Notes: generated from the sequence alone by a model not told the origin. Shown: positions 52,505 to 62,313, counted from the first letter of the stretch. The stretch is 64,000 bases of DNA from Kingella sp. (in: b-proteobacteria) (GCF_030527935.1 NZ_JAUMZV010000008.1:1-64000); one strand, 5' to 3'. Translations and numbers: made by a program.

Positions 52505-52553
52505 CAAAGCAGCCTGAAAACCGTAATCCTGTTTTCAGGCTGCCTTTTTTGTT
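52505..52553 (+). terminator. DUS-pair terminator after the nitroreductase gene
   Basis: AGCAGCCTGAAAAC and GTTTTCAGGCTGCC form the stem; a T6 run follows. Confidence 0.8.
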
Positions 52554-52753
52554 ACCTATGCCGATTGCATCATTTAAATTTCCCTAAAATCGGCAGCCTA
52601 AACTGCACATTATAGCCCTTTCAGCCCACCCCCAACCGCACCCCACGCTTTTGCCTATCCAGCAAATAAGCCCCACTAATCACGTCTCGCAGCCCCAATT
52701 CCCTGTGTTAAGATTGCCCGCGTTACTAACAACTACACAGGAGAAACCCCATC

Positions 52754-54301
52754 ATGAACCGCATCGCCCAATTCTTATTACTCCCCGCCACCGCCGCCGT
52801 GGTCTTCTGGGCAGGACAAACCGTGTTGATGCCGCATTCCACCGCTGCCCACGCCGAAAATCTCACCGAACGCATCAGCAAGCTGCCCGATGCCCAAGGC
52901 AAAGCCGCTCCACCGCTGCCCAAACGCCCCACGCTGGTTAAATTCTGGGCAAGCTGGTGTCCGCTGTGTTTAAGCGAGTTGGCGCAAACCGAAGCATGGT
53001 CGCAAGACAAACGCTTTGCCGCCGCCAACCTTGTCGCCATCGCATCGCCCAATTATCTGCACGAAAAACCCGCCGCCGACTTCGCCCAATGGTATCGCGG
53101 GCTGGAATACCAAAAACTCCCCGTGCGCACCGATGCAGGTGGCGCAATCGCCCAACAGCTTGGCGTGCGCGTGTATCCATCGTGGGTGTTGCTGGGCGAA
53201 AACGGCGACGTGCAACGCATCGTCAAAGGCAGCCTGAACGAAGCCCAAGCCCTTGCCCTGCTCGCCAACCCGCAAGCCGAACTCTCCGCCTACACCGAAA
53301 AATTCTACAAACCCGATTCCGCACAGAAAGGAAAAGCCATGAACATCAAAACCGTTTACCTTGCAGGCGGCTGCTTCTGGGGGCTAGAAGCCTATTTCCA
53401 ACGCATACAAGGCGTAACCGATGCCGTATCAGGCTATGCCAACGGCAAAACCGCCAACCCCAGCTACGAAGACGTATCCCACCGCCACACAGGGCACGCC
53501 GAAACCGTCAAAGTCAGCTACGATGCCGACCAGCTCAGCCTAGACGACATCTTGCGCTACTACTTCCGCGTCATCGACCCCACCAGCCTAAATAAACAAG
53601 GCAACGACCGCGGCGAACAATACCGCACAGGCATCTACACCACCGACCCCGCCGAGCAAAAAATTGCCGCCGCCGCCATCGCACGCGAGCAGAAAAAATA
53701 CGCCCAACCCATCGTGGTAGAAAACCAAGCCCTGCAAAACTTCTACCCCGCCGAAGAATATCACCAAGACTACCTGCTCAAAAATCCCAACGGCTACTGC
53801 CATATTGATATTACCCTTGCCGACAAACCCCTAGAAGGCAGCCTGAAATCCAATGAAGCCAAGCCCAGCAAACCCAGCGATGCCGAACTGCGCCAAAAAC
53901 TCACCGCCGAGCAATACCGCATCACCCAACAAGCAGGCACAGAACGCGCATTCAGCCACGAATACGACAACCTATTCGCCAAAGGCATCTATGTAGACAT
54001 CGTGGACGGCACCCCCCTATTCGCTTCCAGCGACAAATTCCAATCAGGCTGCGGCTGGCCCAGCTTCACCCGCCCCATCGCCAGCGAAGCCGTAACCGAG
54101 CGCGAAGACACTTCCTACAACATGATACGCACCGAAGTACGCAGCAGCCACGCCAACTCCCACCTTGGACACGTCTTCAACGACGGCCCCAAAGACAAAG
54201 GCGGCTTGCGCTACTGCATCAACGGCGCATCGCTGCGCTTCGTGCCCTACGAGCAAATGGACGCGCAAGGCTATGGGGCTTGGAAGGATAAAGTAAAATA
54301 A
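52754..54301 (+). CDS. msrAB: Trifunctional thioredoxin-MsrA-MsrB protein (PilB type)
   Basis: 515 residues. An N-terminal signal/anchor (1-33) leads to a thioredoxin-like domain with CPLC (C69, C72), then MsrA with catalytic C207 in GGCFWG, a K/S/E linker containing GSLK, and MsrB with catalytic C488 in RYCINGASLRF. It repairs both stereoisomers of methionine sulfoxide in envelope proteins, with its own reducing domain fed by DsbD. The same architecture is known as PilB in Neisseria. An internal ATG (M196) with a strong ribosome site just before the MsrA domain could give a shorter form. Confidence 0.96.
   Translation: MNRIAQFLLLPATAAVVFWAGQTVLMPHSTAAHAENLTERISKLPDAQGKAAPPLPKRPTLVKFWASWCPLCLSELAQTEAWSQDKRFAAANLVAIASPNYLHEKPAADFAQWYRGLEYQKLPVRTDAGGAIAQQLGVRVYPSWVLLGENGDVQRIVKGSLNEAQALALLANPQAELSAYTEKFYKPDSAQKGKAMNIKTVYLAGGCFWGLEAYFQRIQGVTDAVSGYANGKTANPSYEDVSHRHTGHAETVKVSYDADQLSLDDILRYYFRVIDPTSLNKQGNDRGEQYRTGIYTTDPAEQKIAAAAIAREQKKYAQPIVVENQALQNFYPAEEYHQDYLLKNPNGYCHIDITLADKPLEGSLKSNEAKPSKPSDAELRQKLTAEQYRITQQAGTERAFSHEYDNLFAKGIYVDIVDGTPLFASSDKFQSGCGWPSFTRPIASEAVTEREDTSYNMIRTEVRSSHANSHLGHVFNDGPKDKGGLRYCINGASLRFVPYEQMDAQGYGAWKDKVK
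53325..53341 (+). promoter_or_regulatory. Internal ribosome-binding site and ATG in msrAB
   Basis: AGAAAGGA (53325-53332) sits 6 bases before an in-frame ATG (53339-53341) that begins exactly at the MsrA domain (MNIKTVYLAGG). Confidence 0.5.
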
Positions 54302-54309
54302 CGATTTCT

Positions 54310-54341
54310 TTGCCAGCGCACGACTTGCCAGCAAGCCGTAG
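54310..54341 (+). repeat. Dispersed palindrome GCCAGCGCACGGCTTGC, copy 3
   Basis: GCCAGCGCACGACTTGCCAGCAAGCCGTA with two substitutions relative to copy 1. Confidence 0.65.
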
Positions 54342-54546
54342 GAACGCGGGGCAACGATTTCAGGCTGCTTAACCGTTGCACCCGCGTTTTAGGTAGCCTG
54401 AAAAGCACACGCCGCAAGTTAGCAAACTGTTAAGCCCTTTTAAAAAATGCAAAGCCCCGTTCAGCGAACGCCCCATTTCCCGTTATAATCCCCGCCGCAC
54501 GGCTCGCCGTGTGTTTTTAATCATCCTAATGAAAGGAAAACCCAAT

Positions 54547-54768
54547 ATGAAAAAAGCATTCGCCTTAACTCTAATCACCACCCTACTCGCCGCCTGTTCC
54601 AGCACATGGCACGGCGTAAAAACCGACACCGCCAACACCGTAGAAAAAGTCGGCACAGGCATTGAACACGGCTGGGACAAAACCCAAGAAGCCGCGAAAA
54701 AAGGCGGCAACGCAGTCGGACGCGGCATCTCCCACGTTGGCGAGAAAATTGAAAACGCCACCGAGTAA
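54547..54768 (+). CDS. Small lipoprotein, entericidin-like
   Basis: 73 residues from the ATG at 54547, which has a GAAAGGA ribosome site; longer frames are not supported. Signal peptide with lipobox LLAAC (C17) and a short mature part with GVKTDTANTVEKVGTGI. It resembles the EcnA/EcnB antidote/toxin lipoprotein family in size and composition. Only one gene is present rather than a pair, so the toxin-antidote role is not supported. A DUS-pair terminator follows. Confidence 0.75.
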   Translation: MKKAFALTLITTLLAACSSTWHGVKTDTANTVEKVGTGIEHGWDKTQEAAKKGGNAVGRGISHVGEKIENATE

Positions 54769-54775
54769 TCACTAA

Positions 54776-54822
54776 ATAGGCAGCCTGAAAAGCCAACTCC
54801 GCTTTTCAGGCTGCCTTTTATT
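54776..54822 (+). terminator. DUS-pair terminator after the small lipoprotein gene
   Basis: GGCAGCCTGAAAAGC and GCTTTTCAGGCTGCC pair perfectly and are followed by TTTT. Confidence 0.8.
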
Positions 54823-54975
54823 GGCATGGGCAAAGTCAAACCACCCAAGGCAGCCTGAAACGCTATTGCCCGTTTCAGGCTGCCATCCATTTGTAAACCA
54901 ACCCCAAGCCCCTAGACAAACCAACAAAACCCGCTACAATCGCGCCCTTTGTTCAACTCCATCAAAGGGAAAATC

Positions 54976-55386
54976 ATGAGTTTATTAGACAACGTTATCA
55001 GCGCAGCCACTTCCGCCATCAGCGGCAACAGCGAGCAAGGCAAAGCAATGGAACTGGTTACGCAGCTCATCCAACAAAACGGCGGCAACGCAGGCGAATT
55101 GCTGGGCAAATTGCAACAAGGCGGCTTGGGCGACGCGCTGCAAAGCTGGATTGGCACAGGTAGCAACGCCAGCGTGGACGCATCGCAAATCCAAAACGCG
55201 CTGGGCAGCAACCTAAGCGAAGCCGCCGCCAAAGTGGGATTGGATACCAGCAGCGCGGGCAATTTGCTGGCGCAATATCTGCCCAACGTCATCAACGCCA
55301 TCACGCCCAATGGCAACGCCGCCGATGCCAACGGCTTTGGTTTGGACGACATCGCCCGCATCGTGATGCAAAACTTTTTGAAATAA
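54976..55386 (+). CDS. YidB-like (DUF937) protein
   Basis: 136 residues from the ATG at 54976 (MSLLDNVISAA), preceded by AAAGGGAAA. The G/Q/N-rich helical N-terminus (LVTQLIQQNGG..LLGKLQQGGLGDALQSWIGTGSN) and a C-terminal helix match the YidB family, whose function is unknown. No membrane helix is seen. Single gene. Confidence 0.85.
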   Translation: MSLLDNVISAATSAISGNSEQGKAMELVTQLIQQNGGNAGELLGKLQQGGLGDALQSWIGTGSNASVDASQIQNALGSNLSEAAAKVGLDTSSAGNLLAQYLPNVINAITPNGNAADANGFGLDDIARIVMQNFLK

Positions 55387-55870
55387 GCCCAACCAGTTTT
55401 CAGGCTGCCTAATCGGTAATGAATAGGCAGCCTGAAAACCGCAACATAGCTTTTCAGGCTGCCAATTGCATATCACCAATAGGCAGCCTGAAACCTTTGC
55501 GAAACCTACAACCAATGGAGCGTCGACGGCTCGCCGACATCTTAGTAAACCAGTAATGTGATGTTTGAAGCGTTGGCGACGAGCCATCGCCACTCCATTT
55601 TAAGTTTCAGGCTACTGCTAGGGTTTTGCAAAGGTTTCAGCCTGAAACGCAAAAATAGCGCATTGGCAGTTTGCAAATCATGGCGCAACCAAAGGCAGTC
55701 TGAAAGCCTAAGGCTTCAACGAAGTTAGAACGAGCGCAACAAATTTCAGCCAAGCTCAAACCAGCCAGCAACACCCCCACACGCCGTAACATCAATTTCA
55801 GGCTGCCTTGATAGCCACAAAGCCAACATAGGCAGCCTGAACCCATCCCCCTCAGAAAGGCAGCCTGAAA
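55387..55870. other. Repeat-filled intergenic region
   Basis: 484 bases with about nine DUS and the inverted palindromic element at 55481-55614. Nothing coding is supported. Confidence 0.7.
55481..55614 (-). repeat. DUS-bounded palindromic element, inverted copy
   Basis: Complement of the family unit: DUS, CCTTTGCGAAACC, ATGGAGCGTCGACGGCTCG, spacer, GGCGACGAGCC..CACTCCATTTTA, degenerate inverted DUS. Confidence 0.8.
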
Positions 55871-56446
55871 ATGCCCCTAACCGCTCAAATCCCCTTTGCC
55901 CACGACCTACTGCGCCAACACATCCACGCAGGCGACACCGTGCTGGATGGCACAGCAGGCAACGGACACGATACCCTGCTGCTCGCCCAACTCGTTGGCA
56001 ACACAGGAAAAGTCTATGCGTTTGACATCCAAGAAGCTGCCCTTGCCGCCACTGCCGACCGCTTGCAGCAACACCAGCTTGGCGAGCGCGTGCAGCTTAT
56101 CCATGCAGGGCATCAGCATCTCGCCCAGCACATCAAACAATCCATCGCCGCCGCCATTTTCAATCTGGGCTACCTGCCGCGCGGCGACCACAGCATCACC
56201 ACCCAAGCCGAAACCAGCATCATCGCATTGCAAGCCACACTCGCCCTGCTGCAACCGCGTGGCATCCTGCTTGCCGTGCTGTACCACGGGCACGAACAAG
56301 GCAAATCCGAAACCGCCGCCGTGCTCGCGTTCGCGCAAAACCTGCCACAAACCGAATACCGCTCCCTGCGCTACGAATTTATCAACCAGCAAAACTGCCC
56401 GCCGATTGTGCTGGCGATTGAAAAACTGGCAACCGCTGGGAAGTAA
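55871..56446 (+). CDS. Class I SAM-dependent methyltransferase, YtqB/MnmM-like
   Basis: 191 residues. SAM-binding motif I VLDGTAGNGHDTLLLAQLVG and motif II VYAFDIQEAAL, then FNLGYLPRGDHSITT, typical of the putative rRNA methylase family PF06962; the B. subtilis and S. aureus member YtqB/MnmM methylates tRNA wobble uridine. A tRNA substrate is an inference. The ATG directly follows a DUS, so the ribosome site is not conventional (CAGCCTGAAA). Confidence 0.85.
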   Translation: MPLTAQIPFAHDLLRQHIHAGDTVLDGTAGNGHDTLLLAQLVGNTGKVYAFDIQEAALAATADRLQQHQLGERVQLIHAGHQHLAQHIKQSIAAAIFNLGYLPRGDHSITTQAETSIIALQATLALLQPRGILLAVLYHGHEQGKSETAAVLAFAQNLPQTEYRSLRYEFINQQNCPPIVLAIEKLATAGK

Positions 56447-56683
56447 CTTGTTCGCATAACAAAGGCAGCCTGAAAGCGGTAATACCGTTTCAGGCTGCCT
56501 AATTGTAGTTGTTTTATTAAGTCTTAGACACGGTGGCGAACCGCAAATAGGACAAGTAATACAGCAAAACTGACTTTATCCAAATCTACAATTTGGCAAC
56601 AAAATATTTCATCCGTGGTGGGCGAGCCAATGCTGTATAAGGCGGTGTGAACAACTATACCTGTAACAAAAACAGCCTGAAAT
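56447..56683. other. Intergenic region with DUS-pair terminator
   Basis: An inverted DUS pair (about 56463-56502) follows the methyltransferase gene. The remaining ~170 bases contain no DUS and no gene I can support. Confidence 0.55.
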
Positions 56684-57685
56684 CTACCCCAACGCCCGCA
56701 AACATTCCTTCACCAGCCCCGCGCCGCGATAAATCAGCCCGCTATAAAGCTGCACCGCGCTTGCACCCAGTTGCATTTTCTCCACCGCGTGTTCGCCCGA
56801 CAAAATCCCGCCCGCGCCGATAATCGGCACTTTGCCGCCTAGCTCCCGCGCCAACACCGCCAGCACGCGGTTGCTGGGTTCACGCACAGGCGCGCCGCTC
56901 AATCCGCCTGCTTCCTGCGCCAGCGGCGATGCGCCCAGCGCGGTTTTGTCAATCGTAGTATTGGTGGCGATTAAGCCGTCCATCTCGTTTTGCACAACAG
57001 TATGGGCGATGTCGGCAATTTGCGCTTCGTCCAAATCGGGGGCAATTTTCACCGCCAGTGGCACATACCGCCCCACGCGCGTGGCAAGCTCGGCTTGCTT
57101 GCTTTTCAGGCTGCCCAATAGCTTGCTTAATTCATCGCCGCCTTGCAGCGTGCGCAGATTTTTGGTGTTGGGCGATGAAATATTGATGGTAATATACGAT
57201 GCGTATTCGTAGGCCTTTTCCAAACAAATCAAATAGTCATCCACCGCGTGTTCCATCGGCGTGCTGGCGTTTTTGCCGATGTTAATCCCCAAAATGCCCG
57301 TGTAGCGCGACCGTTTCACGTTGGCAATCAGCGCATCAATGCCGTGATTATTAAAGCCCATGCGGTTCACAATGGCGTTGTGTTCAGGCGCACGAAACAG
57401 ACGTGGCTGCGGATTGCCCGCTTGCGCGCGCGGCGTTACCGTGCCAATTTCAATAAAACCAAAGCCCAACGCCGCCAAGCCGTCAATCGCTTCGCCGTTT
57501 TTGTCCAAGCCCGCCGCCAGCCCCACGGGATTAGGCAGGTTCAAGCCCATCAGCGCGGTGGGCTTGATGTGCGGGTTCACGCGTGGCATCAGGCAATAGG
57601 CGCGGGCAAGGGTTTGAATGGTTAGGTTGTGCGCTTGCTCGGAGTCAAGCCGAAACAGCAGCGGGCGGATAAGACTGGCATACAT
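56684..57685 (-). CDS. pyrD: Dihydroorotate dehydrogenase (quinone), class 2
   Basis: 333 residues. Membrane-associated FMN enzyme of pyrimidine synthesis that passes electrons to the quinone pool. Class 2 is shown by the N-terminal helical extension (LIRPLLFRLDSEQAHNLTIQTL) and by serine in the active-site loop NISSPNTKNLR. FMN-binding residues in NPVGLAAGLDKNGEAIDGL and GAGGILSGEHAVEKM are clear. Confidence 0.97.
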   Translation of the reverse strand: MYASLIRPLLFRLDSEQAHNLTIQTLARAYCLMPRVNPHIKPTALMGLNLPNPVGLAAGLDKNGEAIDGLAALGFGFIEIGTVTPRAQAGNPQPRLFRAPEHNAIVNRMGFNNHGIDALIANVKRSRYTGILGINIGKNASTPMEHAVDDYLICLEKAYEYASYITINISSPNTKNLRTLQGGDELSKLLGSLKSKQAELATRVGRYVPLAVKIAPDLDEAQIADIAHTVVQNEMDGLIATNTTIDKTALGASPLAQEAGGLSGAPVREPSNRVLAVLARELGGKVPIIGAGGILSGEHAVEKMQLGASAVQLYSGLIYRGAGLVKECLRALG

Positions 57686-57750
57686 GGTTGTGCTTTCGGT
57701 AATGGGTGGATGAAATAGGCAGCCTGAAAAACACCAGCCGCCATTCTAAA

Positions 57751-57784
57751 AAAGCAGCCTGAAATCAATTTTCAGGCTGCCTTG
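57751..57784 (-). terminator. DUS-pair terminator after pnp
   Basis: GCAGCCTGAAATCAATTTTCAGGCTGCC just downstream of the leftward pnp stop. Confidence 0.65.
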
Positions 57785-57796
57785 GTTACGGCTTAA

Positions 57797-59944
57797 TTAT
57801 TCTGCATGATGCTCGCCGTGATGGGCATCCGCTTCGGCAGGCGCGCGCTCGGGCTGTGGCAACAACGCGCGGATAGACAGCCGCACGCGACCGCGCTCAT
57901 CCACATCCAATGCTTTCACGTTCACCACTTGCCCCACTTTCAGATAATCGTTCACGTCTCTCACGCGCTCGTGCGCAATTTGGCTGATGTGCACCAAGCC
58001 GTCTTTGCCTGGCATCACCGACACAATCGCGCCCACGTTGTTATCCAAAATTTTCACCACCGTGCCTTCATACACCTTGCCCACTTCCACTTCGGCGGTA
58101 ATCATTTCAATCCGCGCTTTGGCGGCTTCACACGCTTCAGCGGTGGTGGCGGCAATGGCCACCACGCCATCATCGCTGATGTTGATTTCGGTGTGCGTTT
58201 CAGAGGTGATGCTGCGGATGGTTTCGCCACCCTTGCCGATGACTTCGCGGATTTTATCGGGGTTGATGCGCATGGTGTACAAGCGCGGCGCGTGTTGCGA
58301 TAGCTCTTGCGGGCCTGCCACCGCTGCCTGCATTTGCGCCAAAATGTGCAAACGCGCTTCTTTGGCTTGTGCCAAGGCAATTTGCATGATTTCTTTGGTA
58401 ATGCCTTGAATTTTGATGTCCATTTGCAGCGCGGTAACGCCTTCGGTTGTGCCCGCCACTTTGAAATCCATGTCGCCCAAATGGTCTTCATCGCCCAAAA
58501 TATCGGTGAGCACGGCAAATTTGTTGTTTTCCAAAATCAAGCCCATCGCAATGCCCGCAACGTGCGCTTTCAAAGGCACACCCGCCGACAGCAAGCTCAA
58601 ACAGCCGCCGCACACGCTTGCCATAGAAGACGAGCCGTTGGACTCGGTGATTTCAGAAACCACGCGCATGGTGTAGTTAAAATCTTCCGCATCGGGCAAC
58701 ACCGCCACCAAAGCGCGTTTTGCCAAGCGGCCATGCCCAATTTCGCGGCGTTTGGGCGCACCCACGCGACCCACTTCGCCTGTGGAATAAGGCGGGAAGT
58801 TGTAGTGCAGCATAAAGCGGTCGGTGTATTCGCCGCTCAATGCGTCAATAATTTGCTCATCGCGCGAAGTGCCCAGCGTGGCAACGGCAAGGGCTTGCGT
58901 TTCGCCGCGTGTAAACAATGCCGAGCCGTGAGTGCGTGGCAACACGCCTGTTTGGATGTTGATGGGGCGCACGGTGCGGGTATCGCGCCCGTCAATGCGT
59001 GGCTGCCCCGCCAAGATTTGCCCGCGCACGACATCGGCTTCTAGATGTTTAAAGATGCCTTTGATTTCGTTTTTCGCCAGCGTGTCGGTTTCTTCGGTAA
59101 TCAACGCAGCTTCCACGGCAGCCCATGCCTCGTCCAATTTCGCGCTGCGGGCTTGTTTTTGGCGGATTTTGAACGCTTCGGCGATGGTTGCGCCCGCAAT
59201 CTCGCGCACTTTGGCAATCAATTCGGCATTGGTTTCGGGTGCTTGCCAATCCCACACTTCGGGGTTCACTTCGTCTGCCAATTCGTTGATGGCGGTAATC
59301 ACGGCTTGCATTTGCTCGTGCCCAAACACCATCGCGCCCAGCATCACATCTTCGGGCAAAATATTGGCTTCGGATTCCACCATCAGCACGGCTTGTTGTG
59401 TGCCTGCCACCACCAAATCCAGTTGCGATGTTGCCAATTCGGTTTTGCTGGGGTTGAGCAAATATTGCCCGTTGGCATAGCCCACACGCGCCGCGCCAAT
59501 CGGCCCTGCAAATGGCACGCCGCTTAACACCAGCGCAGCCGATGCGCCAATCATGGCGGGGATGTCGCTGTCAATTTCGGGGTCGCAAGAAACCACCATC
59601 GCCACGATTTGAATATCGTGATAAAAGCCTTCGGGGAACAGAGGGCGAATGGGGCGGTCAATTAAGCGGCTGGTTAGGATTTCTTTTTCGCTTTGCTTGC
59701 CTTCGCGTTTGAAAAAGCCGCCCGGAATTTTGCCTGCGGCGTAGGTGCGCTCAAAATAATCCACGGTTAAAGGGAAAAAATCTTGCCCTTCTTTTACGTC
59801 TTTATTGGTGGTAACGGCAACCAGCACCACGGTGTCGCCCATGGATACTTTAACCGCGCCTGCGGCTTGGCGGGCAATTTCGCCTGTTTCTAGGGTTACG
59901 GTGTGATTGCCATATTGGAATGATTTAACGTGTTTGTTAAACAT
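57797..59944 (-). CDS. pnp: Polynucleotide phosphorylase
   Basis: 715 residues. Two RNase PH-like domains separated by a helical domain, then KH (about 555-620, IREVIGKGGETIRSI) and S1 (about 625-695, GKVYEGTVVKILDNNVGAIVSVMPGKDGLVHISQIA). Degrades RNA 3' to 5' with phosphate and is part of the degradosome. Catalytic-domain motifs GERTYAAGKIPGGFFKREG and KRREIGHGRLAKRAL are present. The C-terminal tail is H/E-rich (DAHHGEHHAE). No rpsO gene adjoins it here. Confidence 0.98.
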   Translation of the reverse strand: MFNKHVKSFQYGNHTVTLETGEIARQAAGAVKVSMGDTVVLVAVTTNKDVKEGQDFFPLTVDYFERTYAAGKIPGGFFKREGKQSEKEILTSRLIDRPIRPLFPEGFYHDIQIVAMVVSCDPEIDSDIPAMIGASAALVLSGVPFAGPIGAARVGYANGQYLLNPSKTELATSQLDLVVAGTQQAVLMVESEANILPEDVMLGAMVFGHEQMQAVITAINELADEVNPEVWDWQAPETNAELIAKVREIAGATIAEAFKIRQKQARSAKLDEAWAAVEAALITEETDTLAKNEIKGIFKHLEADVVRGQILAGQPRIDGRDTRTVRPINIQTGVLPRTHGSALFTRGETQALAVATLGTSRDEQIIDALSGEYTDRFMLHYNFPPYSTGEVGRVGAPKRREIGHGRLAKRALVAVLPDAEDFNYTMRVVSEITESNGSSSMASVCGGCLSLLSAGVPLKAHVAGIAMGLILENNKFAVLTDILGDEDHLGDMDFKVAGTTEGVTALQMDIKIQGITKEIMQIALAQAKEARLHILAQMQAAVAGPQELSQHAPRLYTMRINPDKIREVIGKGGETIRSITSETHTEINISDDGVVAIAATTAEACEAAKARIEMITAEVEVGKVYEGTVVKILDNNVGAIVSVMPGKDGLVHISQIAHERVRDVNDYLKVGQVVNVKALDVDERGRVRLSIRALLPQPERAPAEADAHHGEHHAE

Positions 59945-60135
59945 AATAGACCTTTACAAAAAGTTGCCCGCGCTAAAACACTAGCGATGTTTACTGGGCG
60001 CGTGCAGCAATAAACATGGGTAGTATTTCAGGCGGCGAGCGGGTTGAAAAACGAGCGGAATTTTAACACAAAACGCGTTTTCAGGCTACCTAACCTGTTT
60101 GCACGATTAGGCAGCCTGAAAATGCTAGATTACAC

Positions 60136-60483
60136 TTAAACCGAGAACGATGAGCCGCAACCGCAAGTGGTTACGGCGTTGGGGTTGCTGCGAATCACAA
60201 ATTGCGAGCCTTGCAAGCCATCGGTGTAGTCAATTTCTGCGCCCAAAAGATATTGATAACTCATGGGATCAACCAGAAATTTCAAGCCGTTTTTTTCAAT
60301 TTCAAAGTCGTCGTCGTTTTTGATTTCGTCAAATGTGAAGCCGTATTGGAAGCCTGAACAGCCGCCGCCGTTTACAAAAACGCGCAGCATCAATTCGGGG
60401 TTATCTTCTTCGGCGATAAGCTCGGCTACTTTGGTGCAGCAAGAATCGGTGAAGTTAATGGGGGATTCAAATTCTTCTGACAT
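60136..60483 (-). CDS. erpA: Iron-sulfur cluster insertion protein ErpA
   Basis: 115 residues from the ATG at 60483; the longer frame to 60663 runs through promoter DNA. A-type carrier with the three cluster cysteines C42 (GGGCSGFQYG), C107 and C109 (TTCGCGSSF). It delivers 2Fe-2S or 4Fe-4S clusters to target enzymes. The acidic N-terminus (MSEEFESPINFTDS) fits ErpA better than IscA. Confidence 0.95.
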   Translation of the reverse strand: MSEEFESPINFTDSCCTKVAELIAEEDNPELMLRVFVNGGGCSGFQYGFTFDEIKNDDDFEIEKNGLKFLVDPMSYQYLLGAEIDYTDGLQGSQFVIRSNPNAVTTCGCGSSFSV

Positions 60484-60645
60484 AACTGTCTCCTTAGTGT
60501 GTTGTGGGCGCGATATTGGGAGTATCGCGCGATGTTCAAGTGGGCGCAATTTTACTCCAAAGCTAATATTCATGCAAAATGAAAGAAAGCGGGCAAAACG
60601 GCAATAGCCAAATGTAATCCTGAAAAATTGCCTGCTGTTTTGACG

Positions 60646-60651
60646 TATAAT
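60646..60651 (+). promoter_or_regulatory. Possible -10 box for rng
   Basis: TATAAT 110 bases upstream of the rng start in the erpA/rng divergent gap. A -35 at the right distance is not convincing. Confidence 0.35.
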
Positions 60652-60760
60652 TTGAGCGTTCAAGGCAGCCTGAAAACTGTTTTGCCATGACTGTTTAATT
60701 CAAAGCCGTCATGGCAAAACATTTTTCTATTTCTTTGCATATTCAACACGGAAACCCATC

Positions 60761-62257
60761 ATGGCTTTTGAAACCTATCCTTTACCCAAAGACTTGCCGC
60801 GCCCGACCGAAACGGTGTTGGTGAACATCACGCCGCAGGAAACGCGCGTGGCGATTTTGGAAGAGAATAATATTTGCGAGTTGCACATTGAGCGCAACAG
60901 CGAGCACAGCCTTGTGGGCAATATTTATTTGGGCATTGTGCGCCGCGTGTTGCCCGGAATGCAAAGCGCGTTTGTGGACGTGGGCTTGGAGCGGGCGGCG
61001 TTTTTGCACATTATGGATATTGTGGAGCAGCGGCAAAACCCCGAATCCAATCAACGGATTGAACACGTTTTGTTTGAAGGGCAAACGCTGTTGGTGCAAG
61101 TGATTAAAGACCCGATTAACAGCAAAGGGGCGCGGCTTTCCACGCAAATTTCGTTGGCGGGGCGGTTTTTGGTGCATTTGCCGCAGGATGAACACATTGG
61201 CATTTCGCAGCGCATTGACAACGAATTTGACCGCCACACCCTGCGCGAGCGGCTCAACGCGCTGCTGCCTGAAACCGCCTGCCACGGCTACATCATCCGC
61301 ACCAGCGCGGAAAACGCCAGCGATGCCGAATTGCAAGCGGATATTGATTATTTGACTAAGGTGTGGGGCAATATTCAGCATCAGGCGAAGGTGTTGCCGC
61401 CCGAATCGCTGTTGTATGAAAATTTGCCGCTGGCGCAACGGGTGCTGCGCGATATGTTTAACGACAACACGCATGAGATTTTGGTGGACTCGCGGCAAAA
61501 CTTTGCGCGGATGCTTAATTTTGCCGAGCAATATGTGCAAGGCGCGGTGGACAAATTGCAGCGTTTTCAGGGCGAACGCCCGCTGTTTGAAACGTTTGGC
61601 GTGGAAGCCGAGATTAACCGCGCCTTGCAGCCGCGCGTCAATCTAAACTTTGGCAGCTATTTGATTATTGAAACCACCGAAGCCATGACCACAATCGACG
61701 TGAACACGGGCGGCTTTGTGGGCGCGCGCAATTTTGACGAAACCATTTTTAAAACCAATCTGGAAGCCTGCCACGCCATCGCCCGCGAGCTGCGGCTGCG
61801 CAATTTGGGCGGTATCATCATCGTGGATTTTATTGACATGATGCTGGAAGAACACCGCGAAGCCGTGTTGCAAGAACTCGCCAAAGCATTGAGCTTTGAC
61901 CGCACGCGCGTTACGCTCAACGGCTTCACGCAACTGGGCTTGGTGGAATTAACCCGCAAACGCAGCCGCGAAAGCCTGAAACACATTTTGTGCGAACCCT
62001 GCCCCACCTGCCAAGGCAAAGGCAGCCTGAAAACCGCGCAAAGCCTGTGCTACGAAATCCAGCGCGAAATTGTGCGCGAAAGCCGCCGTTTTGACGCGCG
62101 CGAGTTTCGCATCATCGCTTCGCCCAAAGTGATTGATATGTTTTTGGACGAAGAATCGCAATCGCTGGCGATGCTGATTGACTTTATTGGCAAGCCCATT
62201 TCGCTATCGGTGGAAACGGCTTACACGCAAGAGCAGTACGATATTGTGCTGGTGTGA
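60761..62257 (+). CDS. rng: Ribonuclease G
   Basis: 498 residues. N-terminal S1-type RNA-binding domain (LVGNIYLGIVRRVLPGMQSAFVDVGLERAAFLH), the RNase E/G catalytic core with the metal-binding DFIDM, and the zinc-link cysteines in CEPCPTCQGKG. It matures the 5' end of 16S rRNA and degrades mRNA. No long C-terminal scaffold as in RNase E. An in-frame DUS encodes GSLKTAQ right after the zinc link. Confidence 0.96.
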   Translation: MAFETYPLPKDLPRPTETVLVNITPQETRVAILEENNICELHIERNSEHSLVGNIYLGIVRRVLPGMQSAFVDVGLERAAFLHIMDIVEQRQNPESNQRIEHVLFEGQTLLVQVIKDPINSKGARLSTQISLAGRFLVHLPQDEHIGISQRIDNEFDRHTLRERLNALLPETACHGYIIRTSAENASDAELQADIDYLTKVWGNIQHQAKVLPPESLLYENLPLAQRVLRDMFNDNTHEILVDSRQNFARMLNFAEQYVQGAVDKLQRFQGERPLFETFGVEAEINRALQPRVNLNFGSYLIIETTEAMTTIDVNTGGFVGARNFDETIFKTNLEACHAIARELRLRNLGGIIIVDFIDMMLEEHREAVLQELAKALSFDRTRVTLNGFTQLGLVELTRKRSRESLKHILCEPCPTCQGKGSLKTAQSLCYEIQREIVRESRRFDAREFRIIASPKVIDMFLDEESQSLAMLIDFIGKPISLSVETAYTQEQYDIVLV

Positions 62258-62284
62258 TGTTAAGGCAGCCTGAAAAGCAAATTT

Positions 62285-62313
62285 TGCCAGCGCACGGCTT
62301 GCAAGCAAGCCGT
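62285..62313 (+). repeat. Dispersed palindrome GCCAGCGCACGGCTTGC, copy 4
   Basis: GCCAGCGCACGGCTTGCAAG followed by CAAGCCGTAA, same as copy 1. Confidence 0.75.

Noticed and set aside
54547..54768. Entericidin toxin-antidote pair
   Set aside because: Only one small lipoprotein gene is present, without a partner next to it.
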